Assembly: GCA_041687675.1 (NCBI GenBank)
Contig: JAWLBM010000017.1
Coordinates: forward strand, 1 to 64,000
DNA from: JAWLBM01 sp041687675
GTDB taxonomy: Bacteria; Pseudomonadota; Alphaproteobacteria; Rhizobiales; Pleomorphomonadaceae
Length of the DNA: 64,000 bases
Direction: 5' to 3'
In this document: piece after piece, positions 52,238-60,941 of the stretch
Position numbering within the stretch: position 1 is the stretch's first letter
Layout of the letters: every line of letters starts with the position of its first letter
Notes under the pieces: generated by a model
Database searches by the model: none
Told to the model about the DNA's origin: nothing
Seen by the model: only the letters and a program-made list of their open reading frames with translations
Made by a program: the position numbers and the translations under genes

Positions 52238-53170
52238 TCAGCCGGCGGGCATCTCGTGCCGCCACGGCGGGTTTCCGCCGGCGCGCGAGCAGGTGATCCC
52301 GGCCGCGGTGACCCCGAAGGTCAGCGCCGCCGCGAGCTGGTCGGCGGTGAGGTCATCGAGGGCGTCGGTGTCCAGCCGCCCCGCCTCCTTGAGCGCCACC
52401 AGCAGGCCCGCCTGGAAGGTGTCGCCGGCGCCGATGGTGTCGACCACCTGGACCCTCGGCGCGTGCACCGCGACCTGGCCGGCGCGGGCGTGCCAGGCGA
52501 CGGCGCCCTCCGCCCCGCGGGTGAGCACCACGAGCTTCGCCCCGCCGGCGAGCCAGTCCTCGGCGCGGGCGCCCCAGTCGCGCGAATCGAACAGGTAGTC
52601 GAAGTCCACGTCGGACATGCGGATGATGTCGGCCAGCGCCGCGAAGCCGGTCATCCGCGCGACATAGGCCTGCCGGTCGGAGACGAGGCTCGGCCGGCAG
52701 TTCGGGTCGAAGGAGAGGGTGGTGAGCCCCTTGGCGGCGGCGAACAACGACAGGTAGGCCGAGGAGGACGGCTCGTTGACGAGCGTCGTCGAGCCGACGT
52801 GCAGCGCGTCGATCGCCGGGAAGGGGATCGCGCCGGGGCGGTAGGTCCACAGGCGCGCGGCCGTGGTCTCGTCATAGAAGGCGTAGTGCGGCTCGCCGTC
52901 GACGAAGCGCACGAAGGCGAGGGTGGTCTCCCGGTCCGCCCGGTCGGCATAGCGCAGGTCGACGCGGGACTCGGAAAGATGGGCGGCGATCATGTCGCCG
53001 AACATGTCGTTGGAGATGCCGCCGACGAAACCCGTCGGCGCCCCCAGCCGGCCCATGGCGACGGCCACGTTGAGGCAGGATCCGCCCACGGCCGGCATGA
53101 AGGCGTCGCGGCCCTCGGCCGTCGTCACCGGGACGAAATCGATCAGCGCGTCACCGCAGGCCAGCAGCAT
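52238..53170 (-). CDS. Fructokinase (PfkB family)
   Basis: 310 residues from ATG 53170 (MLLACGDALIDFVPV), about 10 bases after GGGGGA; a longer in-frame start at 53206 is less likely. PfkB signatures: AVGGSCLNVAVAMGRLGAPT at the N-terminus and DTIGAGDTFQAGLLVALKE near residue 250 with the catalytic Asp. Family members phosphorylate fructose or related ketoses; fructose fits best by overall likeness, but ribokinase-type specificity cannot be excluded. It is divergent from the EamA gene and the xylose operon. Confidence 0.82.
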   Translation of the reverse strand: MLLACGDALIDFVPVTTAEGRDAFMPAVGGSCLNVAVAMGRLGAPTGFVGGISNDMFGDMIAAHLSESRVDLRYADRADRETTLAFVRFVDGEPHYAFYDETTAARLWTYRPGAIPFPAIDALHVGSTTLVNEPSSSAYLSLFAAAKGLTTLSFDPNCRPSLVSDRQAYVARMTGFAALADIIRMSDVDFDYLFDSRDWGARAEDWLAGGAKLVVLTRGAEGAVAWHARAGQVAVHAPRVQVVDTIGAGDTFQAGLLVALKEAGRLDTDALDDLTADQLAAALTFGVTAAGITCSRAGGNPPWRHEMPAG

Positions 53171-53376
53171 GCCCGTGCCATCCCCCTTCTGGCGGTCCAT
53201 CGGCATTGCTAGCGGTGGAATCGTCATGGATCAACTTGAATACGCCGATCGTGGCGCAGCCGGCGAACCATCGGCCAGCGGCCGGGTGGCGCAAAACACG
53301 GGTGCGCCGGGCTGCGGCGAAGGCTAGCATCCTGGTCCCGCCCGCCGGATCGCATCGCCACCGGACCCGACCCCGC

Positions 53377-54249
53377 ATGCCCGTCACGCTCGCGCTCACC
53401 TCGCTCGCCATGATCGCCTTCGCCGCCAACTCGCTGCTCGCCCGGGCGGCGCTGGCCGAGGGCGCGATCGACGCGTCGAGCTACACGGTGGTGCGGCTGG
53501 TCGCCGGGGCGGTCGTGCTGGCCGCCTTCGTGGCGCTGCGCGGCGGACGGGCGAGCCTCGCCGCCCGCCCGGGCTCGACGGCCTCGGGCGTGGCTCTGCT
53601 CGCCTACGCGCTGTTCTTCTCGCTCGCCTACCTGAGGCTCGGCGCCGCCACCGGCGCGCTGATCCTCTTCGCCAGCGTGCAGGGGACGATGATCCTCACC
53701 GGCATCCTCGGCCGCGACCGGCCGGTGCCGCGGGAACTGCTCGGCCTCGCCGTCGCCTTCGCCGCCTTCGTGTGGCTCCTGCTGCCGGGGCTTGCGGCGC
53801 CGGATCCGCTCGGGGCGGCGCTGATGGTCCTCTCCGGGATCGCCTGGGGCGCCTACTCGCTGAAGGGCCGCGGCGTGCGCGACCCGCTGGCGGCAACCGC
53901 GGGCAACTTCGTCCGGGCCGGCCTCCTCTCCTTGCCGCTGCTGCCGCTCGCCTTCGCGGGCGCTCCCTTCGGCGCCGCCTCGGTCAGCGGGGAGGGGCTG
54001 TGGCTTGCCGTGGTCTCGGGCGCGGTCACCTCCGGGCTCGGCTACGTCATCTGGTACGCGGCGCTGCCGCGGCTGTCGACGACCCAGGGAGCGGTGGTCC
54101 AATTGACCGTGCCGGTGATCGCACTCGCCGGCGCGGCGCTGCTTCTGTCGGAGCCGCCGACACCCAGGCTCGTGCTCTCGGCGGCCGCGATCCTGTTCGG
54201 CGTCGGCCTGGCCGTCACGGCCCCGAAGCGGGCCGCCGCGTCGGCTTGA
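53377..54249 (+). CDS. EamA/DMT-family transporter
   Basis: 290 residues, ten predicted helices: LTSLAMIAFAANSLLARAAL, LLAYALFFSLAYLRLGAATG, VLSGIAWGAYSLKGRGVRDP and VVQLTVPVIALAGAALLLSE. Two EamA repeats. Substrate unknown. It lies directly before the LacI regulator (58 bases) on the same strand; a sugar-related role is possible but unproven. Confidence 0.85.
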   Translation: MPVTLALTSLAMIAFAANSLLARAALAEGAIDASSYTVVRLVAGAVVLAAFVALRGGRASLAARPGSTASGVALLAYALFFSLAYLRLGAATGALILFASVQGTMILTGILGRDRPVPRELLGLAVAFAAFVWLLLPGLAAPDPLGAALMVLSGIAWGAYSLKGRGVRDPLAATAGNFVRAGLLSLPLLPLAFAGAPFGAASVSGEGLWLAVVSGAVTSGLGYVIWYAALPRLSTTQGAVVQLTVPVIALAGAALLLSEPPTPRLVLSAAAILFGVGLAVTAPKRAAASA

Positions 54250-54307
54250 CGATCAAATCGCCGCGCCTTACCGATGGAATCCTTTCAGCAAGCCGGGGGC
54301 GGCGGAG

Positions 54308-55330
54308 ATGAAGTTGACGCTGAAGACGGTCGCCGATGCCGCGGGGGTGAGCGTCGCGACGGTGGACCGGGTGCTCAACCGGCGCGAGGGCGTGCGCGGC
54401 GCGACAGTGGAGCGGGTCGAGATGGCGATCCGCCGGCTGGGCTACGCGCCCTCCACGCTCGCGGCCCGGGTCGCGCCGGCGCCCAACCGCTTCGCCTTCC
54501 TGCTGCCGCCGCCGGCGAACCCCTTCTACGACGCCCTCGCCCAGGCCGTCGGCAGCCTCGGCGAGTGGCTGCCCTTCGCCGGATCCAGCTACGACGTGCG
54601 CAACGCCGACGTCTTCGACGGCGACGCCCTCGCCGCCGCGCTGCTCGAGGCCGGGCGGGACGGCTATGCGGGCCTCGCGGTCGTCGCGCTCGACCATCCG
54701 GCGGTGCGCGAGGCGATCAACGCGGTGCAGCGCGAGGGCGTCGCGGTGACGACCCTCGTGTCCGACGTGCCTTCGTCGGGCCGCCGACGCTATGTCGGCA
54801 TCGACAACACGGCCGCCGGCCGCACCGCCGGCACGCTGGTCGGCCGCTTCCTGCCGGGACGGCGCGGCAAGGTGGCGCTGGTCGCCGGGTCGCTGGCGCT
54901 GCGCGACCACGCCGAGCGGCGCTTCGGCTTCGAGCAGGTGATCGCCCAGGACTTCCCCGACGTCTCGGTGATCCCCGCCCGCGAAGGCCGCGACGACCCG
55001 GCCCGGGTGGCGGCGCTCACCCGCGACCTCCTCGCCGAGCACCCGGACCTGTCCGGGATCTACAGCGTCGGCGCCGGCGTCGAGGGCGTCACCGGCGCGC
55101 TGGAGGCGGCCGGGCGGGCCCGCTCGGTGGTGTTCGTCGCGCACGAACTCACGCCGGCCAACCGCGCGGCGCTGATGCGCGGTACCATCGACGCGATCAT
55201 CAACCAGGACGCGGGCCACGAGGCGCGGTCCGCCGCGCGCATCTTGCAGGCGATCACCAACGACTGGCCGATCCTCGACGAGCAGGAGCGTATCCGCATC
55301 GACATCTTCCTGCGCGACAACGCTCCCTGA
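54308..55330 (+). CDS. LacI-family regulator of the xylose genes
   Basis: 340 residues. N-terminal LacI HTH: LKTVADAAGVSVATVDRVLN with the hinge RRLGYAPSTLAARVA. The sugar-binding domain is periplasmic-binding-protein-like (YVGIDNTAAGRTAGTLVGRF, EHPDLSGIYSVGAGVEGV). It is likely a repressor released by xylose or a derivative. It precedes xylB by 51 bases on the same strand. No clear palindromic operator was found upstream. Confidence 0.88.
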   Translation: MKLTLKTVADAAGVSVATVDRVLNRREGVRGATVERVEMAIRRLGYAPSTLAARVAPAPNRFAFLLPPPANPFYDALAQAVGSLGEWLPFAGSSYDVRNADVFDGDALAAALLEAGRDGYAGLAVVALDHPAVREAINAVQREGVAVTTLVSDVPSSGRRRYVGIDNTAAGRTAGTLVGRFLPGRRGKVALVAGSLALRDHAERRFGFEQVIAQDFPDVSVIPAREGRDDPARVAALTRDLLAEHPDLSGIYSVGAGVEGVTGALEAAGRARSVVFVAHELTPANRAALMRGTIDAIINQDAGHEARSAARILQAITNDWPILDEQERIRIDIFLRDNAP

Positions 55331-55381
55331 GGGCGCGGCGCAGGGCCCCGCCGCGGCGGGAGGCAAGGGGAGGAGCAGTCC

Positions 55382-56848
55382 GTGACCACCCATCTCGGCA
55401 TCGACGTCGGCACGTCCTCGGTGAAGGCCGTGCTGATCGGCGACGGCGACCGGCTGATCGCCTCGGCCAGCAGCCCGCTCGAGGTCTCCCGCCCGCATCC
55501 CGGCTGGTCCGAGCAGGACCCGGACGCCTGGATCCGCGCCACCGAGGCGGCGGTGGACTCGCTGCGGAACACCCATCCGGCGGACCTCGCCGCCGTCGCC
55601 GGCATCGGCCTTTCCGGCCAGATGCACGGCGCGACGTTGCTCGGCGCCGACGACCGGCCGCTCCGCCCGGCCATCCTCTGGAACGACGGCCGCTCGGCCG
55701 CCGAATGCGCCGAGATCGAGGCGCGCCTGCCCGCCTCGCGGGCGATCGCCGGGAACATCGCCATGCCGGGCTTCACCGCGCCCAAGCTCGCCTGGGTCAA
55801 GAAGCACGAGCCGTCGGTCTTCGCCGCGGTGGCCAAGGTTCTGCTGCCGAAGGACTACGTCCGCCTCTGGCTCACCGGCGCGCACGTCTCCGACATGTCG
55901 GACGCCGCCGGCACCCTCTGGCTGGACGTCGGCGCCCGCGCCTGGTCGCCGGACCTGCTCGCCGCGACCGATCTCGGGCTGGAGCACATGCCGGCCCTCG
56001 TCGAGGGCACGGAGATCTCCGGCGAGTTGCGCCCCACCCTCGCCGAGCGCTGGGGCATCAGCGGCCGCCCGGTGGTGGCCGGCGGCGGCGGCGACAACGC
56101 GGCGAGCGCGGTGGGAATGGGCGCGGTGAAGCCCGGCGCCGCCTTCGCCTCGCTCGGCACATCCGGCGTTCTCTTCGTCTCCAACGACCGCTTCTCGCCG
56201 AACACGGAGGGCGCCGTGCACGCCTTCTGCCACGCGGTGCCGAACACCTGGCACCAGATGGGGGTGATCCTCTCCGCCGCGGCGAGCCTGGAGTGGCTCG
56301 CCGACGTGCTCGAGGCGCCCGCGCCCGCGCTCACCCGCGGCCTCGATCCGAAGCCGGCGCAGCCTTCGCCGGTGATGTTCCTGCCTTACCTTTCGGGCGA
56401 GCGGACGCCGCACAACGACGCCGGCGCCCGGGGCGCCTTCGTCGGCCTCGGCGCCGAGACCGGCCGGGCGGACCTCGCCCAGGCGGTGCTCGAGGGCGTC
56501 GCCTTCGCCTTCCGCGACTGCCTGCGCGTGCTGGAGGACGCCGGCACCGAGGTCGCGCGCGCCTTCGCCGTCGGCGGCGGCTCGCGGTCCGAGGCCTGGC
56601 TCGCCATCCTCGCCGCGGCGCTCGACCGCCCGCTCGACGTCACCGAGGAGGGCGACACCGGCGGGGCCTTCGGCGCCGCCCGGCTCGGCCGGGTGGCCGC
56701 GACGGGGGAGGACCCCTTCGCCACCCTCACGCCGCCGGCGATCGCCCGGACGGTGGAACCGGACCGCGACGTCGCCGCCGCCTACGCCGAGCGCTACGCG
56801 ACGTTCCGCGCCCTCTACCCCGCCATCCGCGACGCCGGCCGGCGCTGA
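55382..56848 (+). CDS. xylB: Xylulokinase
   Basis: 488 residues with a GTG start and GGAGG upstream. FGGY-family sugar kinase that phosphorylates D-xylulose to xylulose-5-phosphate. N-terminal phosphate-binding GIDVGTSSVKAVLIGD, catalytic region LSGQMHGATLLGADDRPLRP, WNDGRSAAEC, and C-terminal VGGGSRSEAWLAILAAAL with GEDPFATL. It lies between the regulator and xylA. The substrate is assigned by likeness to XylB and by the adjacent xylA. Confidence 0.94.
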   Translation: MTTHLGIDVGTSSVKAVLIGDGDRLIASASSPLEVSRPHPGWSEQDPDAWIRATEAAVDSLRNTHPADLAAVAGIGLSGQMHGATLLGADDRPLRPAILWNDGRSAAECAEIEARLPASRAIAGNIAMPGFTAPKLAWVKKHEPSVFAAVAKVLLPKDYVRLWLTGAHVSDMSDAAGTLWLDVGARAWSPDLLAATDLGLEHMPALVEGTEISGELRPTLAERWGISGRPVVAGGGGDNAASAVGMGAVKPGAAFASLGTSGVLFVSNDRFSPNTEGAVHAFCHAVPNTWHQMGVILSAAASLEWLADVLEAPAPALTRGLDPKPAQPSPVMFLPYLSGERTPHNDAGARGAFVGLGAETGRADLAQAVLEGVAFAFRDCLRVLEDAGTEVARAFAVGGGSRSEAWLAILAAALDRPLDVTEEGDTGGAFGAARLGRVAATGEDPFATLTPPAIARTVEPDRDVAAAYAERYATFRALYPAIRDAGRR

Positions 56849-56893
56849 GAAACGAATTCAAAAACATGAATCCCAAAGGGAGGAAATCTGGCC

Positions 56894-58204
56894 ATGTCTT
56901 TCTTCGAAAACATAAAACCGGTTGAATATGAGGGTCCGTCCTCGACCAACCCGCTGGCTTTCCGCTGGTACGACAAGACCCGCAAGGTGCTGGGCAAGAC
57001 GATGGAGGAGCACATGCGCTTCGCCGTCTGCTACTGGCACTCCTTCACCTGGCCGGGCGGCGATCCCTTCGGCGGCGAGACGTTCCTGAGGCCATGGATG
57101 CACGGCGCCGACGAAATGGCCGCGGCCCGCGCCAAGGCCGACGTCGCCTTCGACCTCTTCCGCATCCTCGGCGTGCCCTTCTACACCTTCCACGACCGCG
57201 ACATCGCGCCGGAAGGGGCGAGCCTTTCCGAGTCGAACCGCAACGTCCGCGCCATCGCCGAGGTGTTCGCCAGGAAGCAGGAGGAGACCGGCGTCGGCCT
57301 CCTCTGGGGCACCGCCAACATGTTCTCGCACCGGCGCTACATGGCGGGCGCCGCGACCAACCCGGACCCGGAGGTCTTCGCCTATGCCGCGGCGCAGGTG
57401 AAGAACGCGATGGACGTGACCCGCGAACTCGGCGGCCGGAACTACGTGCTCTGGGGCGGCCGGGAGGGTTACGAGACGCTGCTCAACACCAATGTGAAGA
57501 GCGAACTCGCCCAGGCCGGCCGCTTCCTCTCCATGGTGGTCGACTACAAGCACAAGACCGGCTTCGACGGCCTCATCCTCATCGAGCCGAAGCCGCGCGA
57601 GCCCACCAAGCACCAGTACGACTTCGACGTGCAGACCGTGTACGGCTTCCTGAAAGCCTTCGGCCTCGACAAGGAGGTGAAGGTCAACATCGAGCAGAAC
57701 CATGCGATTCTCGCCGGCCACTCGTTCCAGCATGAGCTGGCGATGGCCGCCGCGCTCGGCATCTTCGGCTCGGTGGACCTCAACCGGGGGGACGAACTGC
57801 TCGGCTGGGACACCGACCAGTTCGCGATGAGCGTTCCCGAGCTGACGCTCGCCATGCTGGAGATCCTGAAGGCGGGCGGCTTCACCTCCGGCGGGTTCAA
57901 CTTCGACGCCAAGATCCGCCGCCAGTCGATCGACCCGGAGGACCTCGTCGTCGCCCATGTGGGGTCGATGGACGCGGCCGCCCGGGCGCTGCTGGCCGCC
58001 GCCGAGATCATTGAGGACGGCACGCTGGGCAAGTTCGTCGAGGACCGCTACGCCGGCTGGAACGGCGAACTCGGCCGGGCGATCCTCGACGGCGAGCGGG
58101 GTCTCGACGACCTCGCCCGGCTGGTCGAGGATCGCGGCATCGACCCGCAGCCGGTCAGCGGCCGGCAGGAGTGGCTGGAAACGGTGCTGAACCGTTTCGT
58201 CTGA
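56894..58204 (+). CDS. xylA: Xylose isomerase
   Basis: 436 residues. Interconverts D-xylose and D-xylulose. Family hallmarks: FTWPGGDPFGGETFLRPWMH, TFHDRDIAPEG, the metal-binding LILIEPKPREPTKHQYDFD and VNIEQNHAILAGHSFQHELA, and DTDQFAMS. GGGAGGAA precedes the ATG. It is the last gene of the LacI-xylB-xylA unit; a hairpin with one bulge at 58227-58246 may end transcription. No xylose transporter is present nearby. Confidence 0.97.
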   Translation: MSFFENIKPVEYEGPSSTNPLAFRWYDKTRKVLGKTMEEHMRFAVCYWHSFTWPGGDPFGGETFLRPWMHGADEMAAARAKADVAFDLFRILGVPFYTFHDRDIAPEGASLSESNRNVRAIAEVFARKQEETGVGLLWGTANMFSHRRYMAGAATNPDPEVFAYAAAQVKNAMDVTRELGGRNYVLWGGREGYETLLNTNVKSELAQAGRFLSMVVDYKHKTGFDGLILIEPKPREPTKHQYDFDVQTVYGFLKAFGLDKEVKVNIEQNHAILAGHSFQHELAMAAALGIFGSVDLNRGDELLGWDTDQFAMSVPELTLAMLEILKAGGFTSGGFNFDAKIRRQSIDPEDLVVAHVGSMDAAARALLAAAEIIEDGTLGKFVEDRYAGWNGELGRAILDGERGLDDLARLVEDRGIDPQPVSGRQEWLETVLNRFV

Positions 58205-58546
58205 CGGCGCAGGAACTCGCCGGGCTGCGCCCTGCCGCAGGGGCGCGCCCCCGTCGTCGCTTTGCGAGGCGGAACGACGACGTTGCTGCTAAATCGTAGC
58301 TTGCCGGCCGTGAGTTTTTGACGTGCCGGCGTCGTTCTGTCCGTCGAGGTCCTTGACCCTGCGCGAACTCTCTAGGACGGAGGCGAACTTTCAGCTGCCG
58401 GGAGGTGCGGTAATTCCGTTTTTTGCTATCGAGAAAGGGGAATGCGTCGGTTCCACGCTCCGGCTCGACGGCCACCGATCGGAAGAGCAGGTCGGCGGTC
58501 CGGCGGCCCTGAGCGGAACGCCCTGCTTGCATTTCGGAGGCAATGC
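58205..58546. other. Spacer upstream of the first AraC-type gene
   Basis: 342 bases without a gene. It contains a weak terminator-like hairpin of xylA (58227-58246), the direct-repeat element 58353-58389 and an AT-rich stretch TCCGTTTTTTGCTATCGAG (58417-58435) that may hold the promoter. GGAGG sits just before the ATG at 58547. Confidence 0.55.
58353..58389 (+). promoter_or_regulatory. Twin direct-repeat operator, site 1 (AraC-type)
   Basis: TTGACC-CTGC-GCGAACT is followed by TAGGAC-GGAG-GCGAACT; the two GCGAACT cores start at 58363 and 58383, exactly 20 bases apart. Paired direct half-sites at about 20 or 21 bp are the usual AraC-family binding layout. The ATG of the first AraC gene is 157 bases further on. 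A second, similar pair exists before the next paralogue (59749-59785). Confidence 0.6.
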
Positions 58547-59530
58547 ATGTCGCCGCACTCTGGTTCGACCGCTCCCCTGGTGCTCGAAGCTGCCGTCAAG
58601 CCGGGACCTGAGGGAGCGCCGGTGACAAACACGTTCGCGAGGGCCTTTGCGGAGCGGATGATGCCCGCCCGGTTCGAGAGCCTGAACGATCAGATGATCG
58701 TGTCCCGCTTCGAACTGGCGGTTATCGGTCCGCTGGCGCTCGCGGAAACCTCGAGCGGCTACTTCCGTGCGACAACGACCGAAGAGCAGGTCCGGAACGC
58801 GCCGCCCGGACTGATGCTCCACGTCATGCTGCGGGGCGGGGTGACCTCCGACCAGGACGGCCGCAGCCTGCATGCGGAACAGTCCCACATCGGGATGATC
58901 CACACGCAGATGCCGGCCGTGGTCACCTCCAACGTGATGCAGAGAAGCCGGCTCGTGGTGCTCCCCGAACCCGTGCTCGGTCCTGCGGTCGGCGACATCG
59001 CGCGCCTGGCCGGGGGGAAACTGGACCGGCGGGTGCCGGAGGCGGGCATGCTCGCCAGCTATCTCTCCAACCTCGACATCGCGGGACTGTCGGCGGCGCC
59101 CGCCCTCGGCGAGATGGTCGCCCGCCAGCTTGCCGAGCTGCTCGCGGCGGCTCTCGCCCGCGAGGCCGGCCGCGAGGACCCGACCGAGGGTCGAGGCCTG
59201 CGGGCGGCCCGCCTCGCGGAAGTGAAGCGGATCATTTCATCCAACATCGAGAACCCGATGCTCAACGCCGACAGGGTCGGGCGCATGCTCGGGGTGTCCG
59301 GGCGATATGTCCAGAAGCTGATGGACGAGGACGGCGCCACCTTCTCCGGCTACGTCATGGAAAGCCGGCTGTCTCGCGCCTTCGCCGAACTCTCGGCTGC
59401 GGAGCCGGGTGGCCCCAGCGTCGCCGCCATCGCCGCCGGAATTGGCTTCAGCGATCCCTCCCACTTCTCAAGGGCGTTCCGCCGGCGGTTCGGGACGACG
59501 CCGAACTCCGTGCGCGGTACTGCGGCGTGA
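58547..59530 (+). CDS. AraC-family transcriptional regulator 1
   Basis: 327 residues from ATG 58547, with GGAGG 7 bases upstream. An N-terminal AraC-binding-like domain (about 20-215) is followed by a double helix-turn-helix: NPMLNADRVGRMLGVSGRYV (HTH1) and SVAAIAAGIGFSDPSHFSRA with FRRRFGTTPNSVRG (HTH2). The preceding REDPTEGRGLRAARL is shared by all three paralogues. Effector and targets unknown. Its stop overlaps the GTG of the pseudogene that follows. Confidence 0.85.
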   Translation: MSPHSGSTAPLVLEAAVKPGPEGAPVTNTFARAFAERMMPARFESLNDQMIVSRFELAVIGPLALAETSSGYFRATTTEEQVRNAPPGLMLHVMLRGGVTSDQDGRSLHAEQSHIGMIHTQMPAVVTSNVMQRSRLVVLPEPVLGPAVGDIARLAGGKLDRRVPEAGMLASYLSNLDIAGLSAAPALGEMVARQLAELLAAALAREAGREDPTEGRGLRAARLAEVKRIISSNIENPMLNADRVGRMLGVSGRYVQKLMDEDGATFSGYVMESRLSRAFAELSAAEPGGPSVAAIAAGIGFSDPSHFSRAFRRRFGTTPNSVRGTAA

Positions 59531-59772
59531 CGACGGCGCCGAGCGGCTCTCTCCTCGAGCGCCGCCTGACCTCCGCCTTCGACCGGCTCGCAGTCCTGCC
59601 GGCGGAGAGGGCGAACGTCGCCACGGTGGCGGCGGACGTCGGCTTCAGGCGCCGCCGCTTCGGCGAGACGCCCGGGGCGATCCGCGGCTTTGGCATCGTG
59701 AGCACCGTTCCCCTGGCCGCCTGCGACCCCGCCCTGTCGTTGCCAGACTTGGCTGGGGGCGAACTTTCTTGA
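59527..59772 (+). pseudogene. Remnant of an AraC-type regulator C-terminal domain
   Basis: The 81-residue frame begins inside the AraC HTH2 region: LLERRLTSAFDRL then VATVAADVGF-RRRRFGETPGAIRG. It aligns with both neighbouring paralogues but lacks the ten-residue stretch SDxSHFxRAF, and everything N-terminal is missing. After AIRG it runs into unrelated sequence. It is therefore a 5'-truncated, internally deleted copy and almost certainly not a functional regulator. Its GTG overlaps the stop codon of regulator 1, so some translation is possible. Confidence 0.7.
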
Positions 59773-59785
59773 CCGGAAGCGAACT
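59749..59785 (+). promoter_or_regulatory. Twin direct-repeat operator, site 2 (AraC-type)
   Basis: TTGGCT-GGGG-GCGAACT, then TTTC, then TTGACC-GGAA-GCGAACT. The GCGAACT cores start at 59759 and 59779, again exactly 20 bases apart, and the TTGACC-N4-GCGAACT unit recurs from site 1. It lies at the end of the pseudogene, 124 bases before the ATG at 59909. The 11-mer GGCGAACTTTC is identical in both sites. Confidence 0.6.
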
Positions 59786-59908
59786 GGGTCTGCCCGAGCG
59801 CCGTTCCAGCCTTGTGAAAAATCAAAAAATCCAATTCAATCAAATGCATAAAATCAAGCGGCTGGGGCGCCGCTGTGTGCCGGGGCAAACCGGCGCGGAG
59901 CATGGACT

Positions 59909-60871
59909 ATGGGGTCATCGGGTCACGAGGTGGGTGCGTCTGGACCGAATCAGGCCGAGGTGTCGGCCGCCGGCCCGGAGGCGGGCGTGGCCGACTCCGG
60001 AGAGCCGGCCAGGCTGGCTCCCATGCCGCCCTGGCGAATCGTCCCGGAACTTGCCGATTTCAGCGCCCGGCTCGAGATGCACCGGCTCGGTCCGGTGCTC
60101 GTCGCCGACTTCTTCGGCCAGGGCTGCCGCTTCGAGACCCAGCCCGCGACGGCGGCGAGCCCGCCGGCGCTCGTCTACAGCGTCCTCCTCGACGGCAGCG
60201 CGGCGATGACGCGGCGCGGGCATACCGCCCTTCTCGGACCGGGCGGCGCCGCCCTCGCCCTCAGCAGCGATCCCTTCGTCTGCGCCGGGGACACCATGCA
60301 CGCCTTCCGCTCCGTCGTGGTCACGGAGCCGTTGCTCGCCGGCCTCAGCCTCGAGGACGCGGAGCGGGCGTGCCACTCGCTGGTGGTGGATGCCAGCCCC
60401 GAGAGCACACTCCTGTCGATCTACGCGCGGACCCTCTCGATCGCCACCGGCGACGAGGCGTCGGACCTCTCCGATCTTCTCGGCGAGCATCTCCTGGACC
60501 TCGTGGTGGCCGCCGTCGCAAAGGCGTCGGGCCGGGACGATCCGACCGCCGGCCGGGGCGCCCGCGCGCTGCGCCTCGAGGCGGCGCGGCGGATCGTGTC
60601 GCGGCGCTGCGGCGAGCGGAACCTCGGGCCGGAGGTGGTCGCCGACTGCCTCGGAATCAGCGTCGGGCACCTCGGCCGGATGCTGTCGGCGACCGGCACC
60701 TCCTTTGCGGACATGCTGGCGGCCGCGCGTCGCGAACGTGCGGAACAACTCCTCGCCGGCGTCCCGGCGCCAAGCCTTGAGGACGTCGCCGCGGCGTCCG
60801 GCTTCGCGTCGGTCGCCGACCTGCGCCGTTCGTTGAAAGCCCGGGTAGTGGCACCGCGCGAGCGGTGGTAA
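59909..60871 (+). CDS. AraC-like regulator 2 (divergent, shortened HTH)
   Basis: 320 residues from ATG 59909, 8 bases after GCGGAG. The N-terminal part is extended by about 38 Ala/Gly/Glu-rich residues. The middle has the paralogue landmark GRDDPTAGRGARALRLEAAR. HTH1 is recognisable (LGPEVVADCLGISVGHLGRM). HTH2 is weak (EDVAAASGFASVADLRRSLK), and the usual SHFxRAFRRRFGxTP is absent; the protein stops at PRERW. It may have lost normal DNA binding or changed specificity. Confidence 0.75.
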   Translation: MGSSGHEVGASGPNQAEVSAAGPEAGVADSGEPARLAPMPPWRIVPELADFSARLEMHRLGPVLVADFFGQGCRFETQPATAASPPALVYSVLLDGSAAMTRRGHTALLGPGGAALALSSDPFVCAGDTMHAFRSVVVTEPLLAGLSLEDAERACHSLVVDASPESTLLSIYARTLSIATGDEASDLSDLLGEHLLDLVVAAVAKASGRDDPTAGRGARALRLEAARRIVSRRCGERNLGPEVVADCLGISVGHLGRMLSATGTSFADMLAAARRERAEQLLAGVPAPSLEDVAAASGFASVADLRRSLKARVVAPRERW

Positions 60872-60875
60872 TCTG

Positions 60876-60904
60876 TTGCGCACCCCTTCGCATTGTCTTA
60901 TAAC
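60876..60904 (+). promoter_or_regulatory. Sigma-70-type promoter of AraC regulator 3
   Basis: TTGCGC (60876-60881) and TATAAC (60899-60904) are spaced by 17 bases; a start near 60911 gives a 31-nt leader. ATTGT...ACAAT inverted repeats overlap the -10 region and could be an operator. No GCGAACT pair is found here. Confidence 0.5.
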
Positions 60905-60941
60905 GCCTACGCATATGTAACAATCATTCTCGGGGGCGTGA

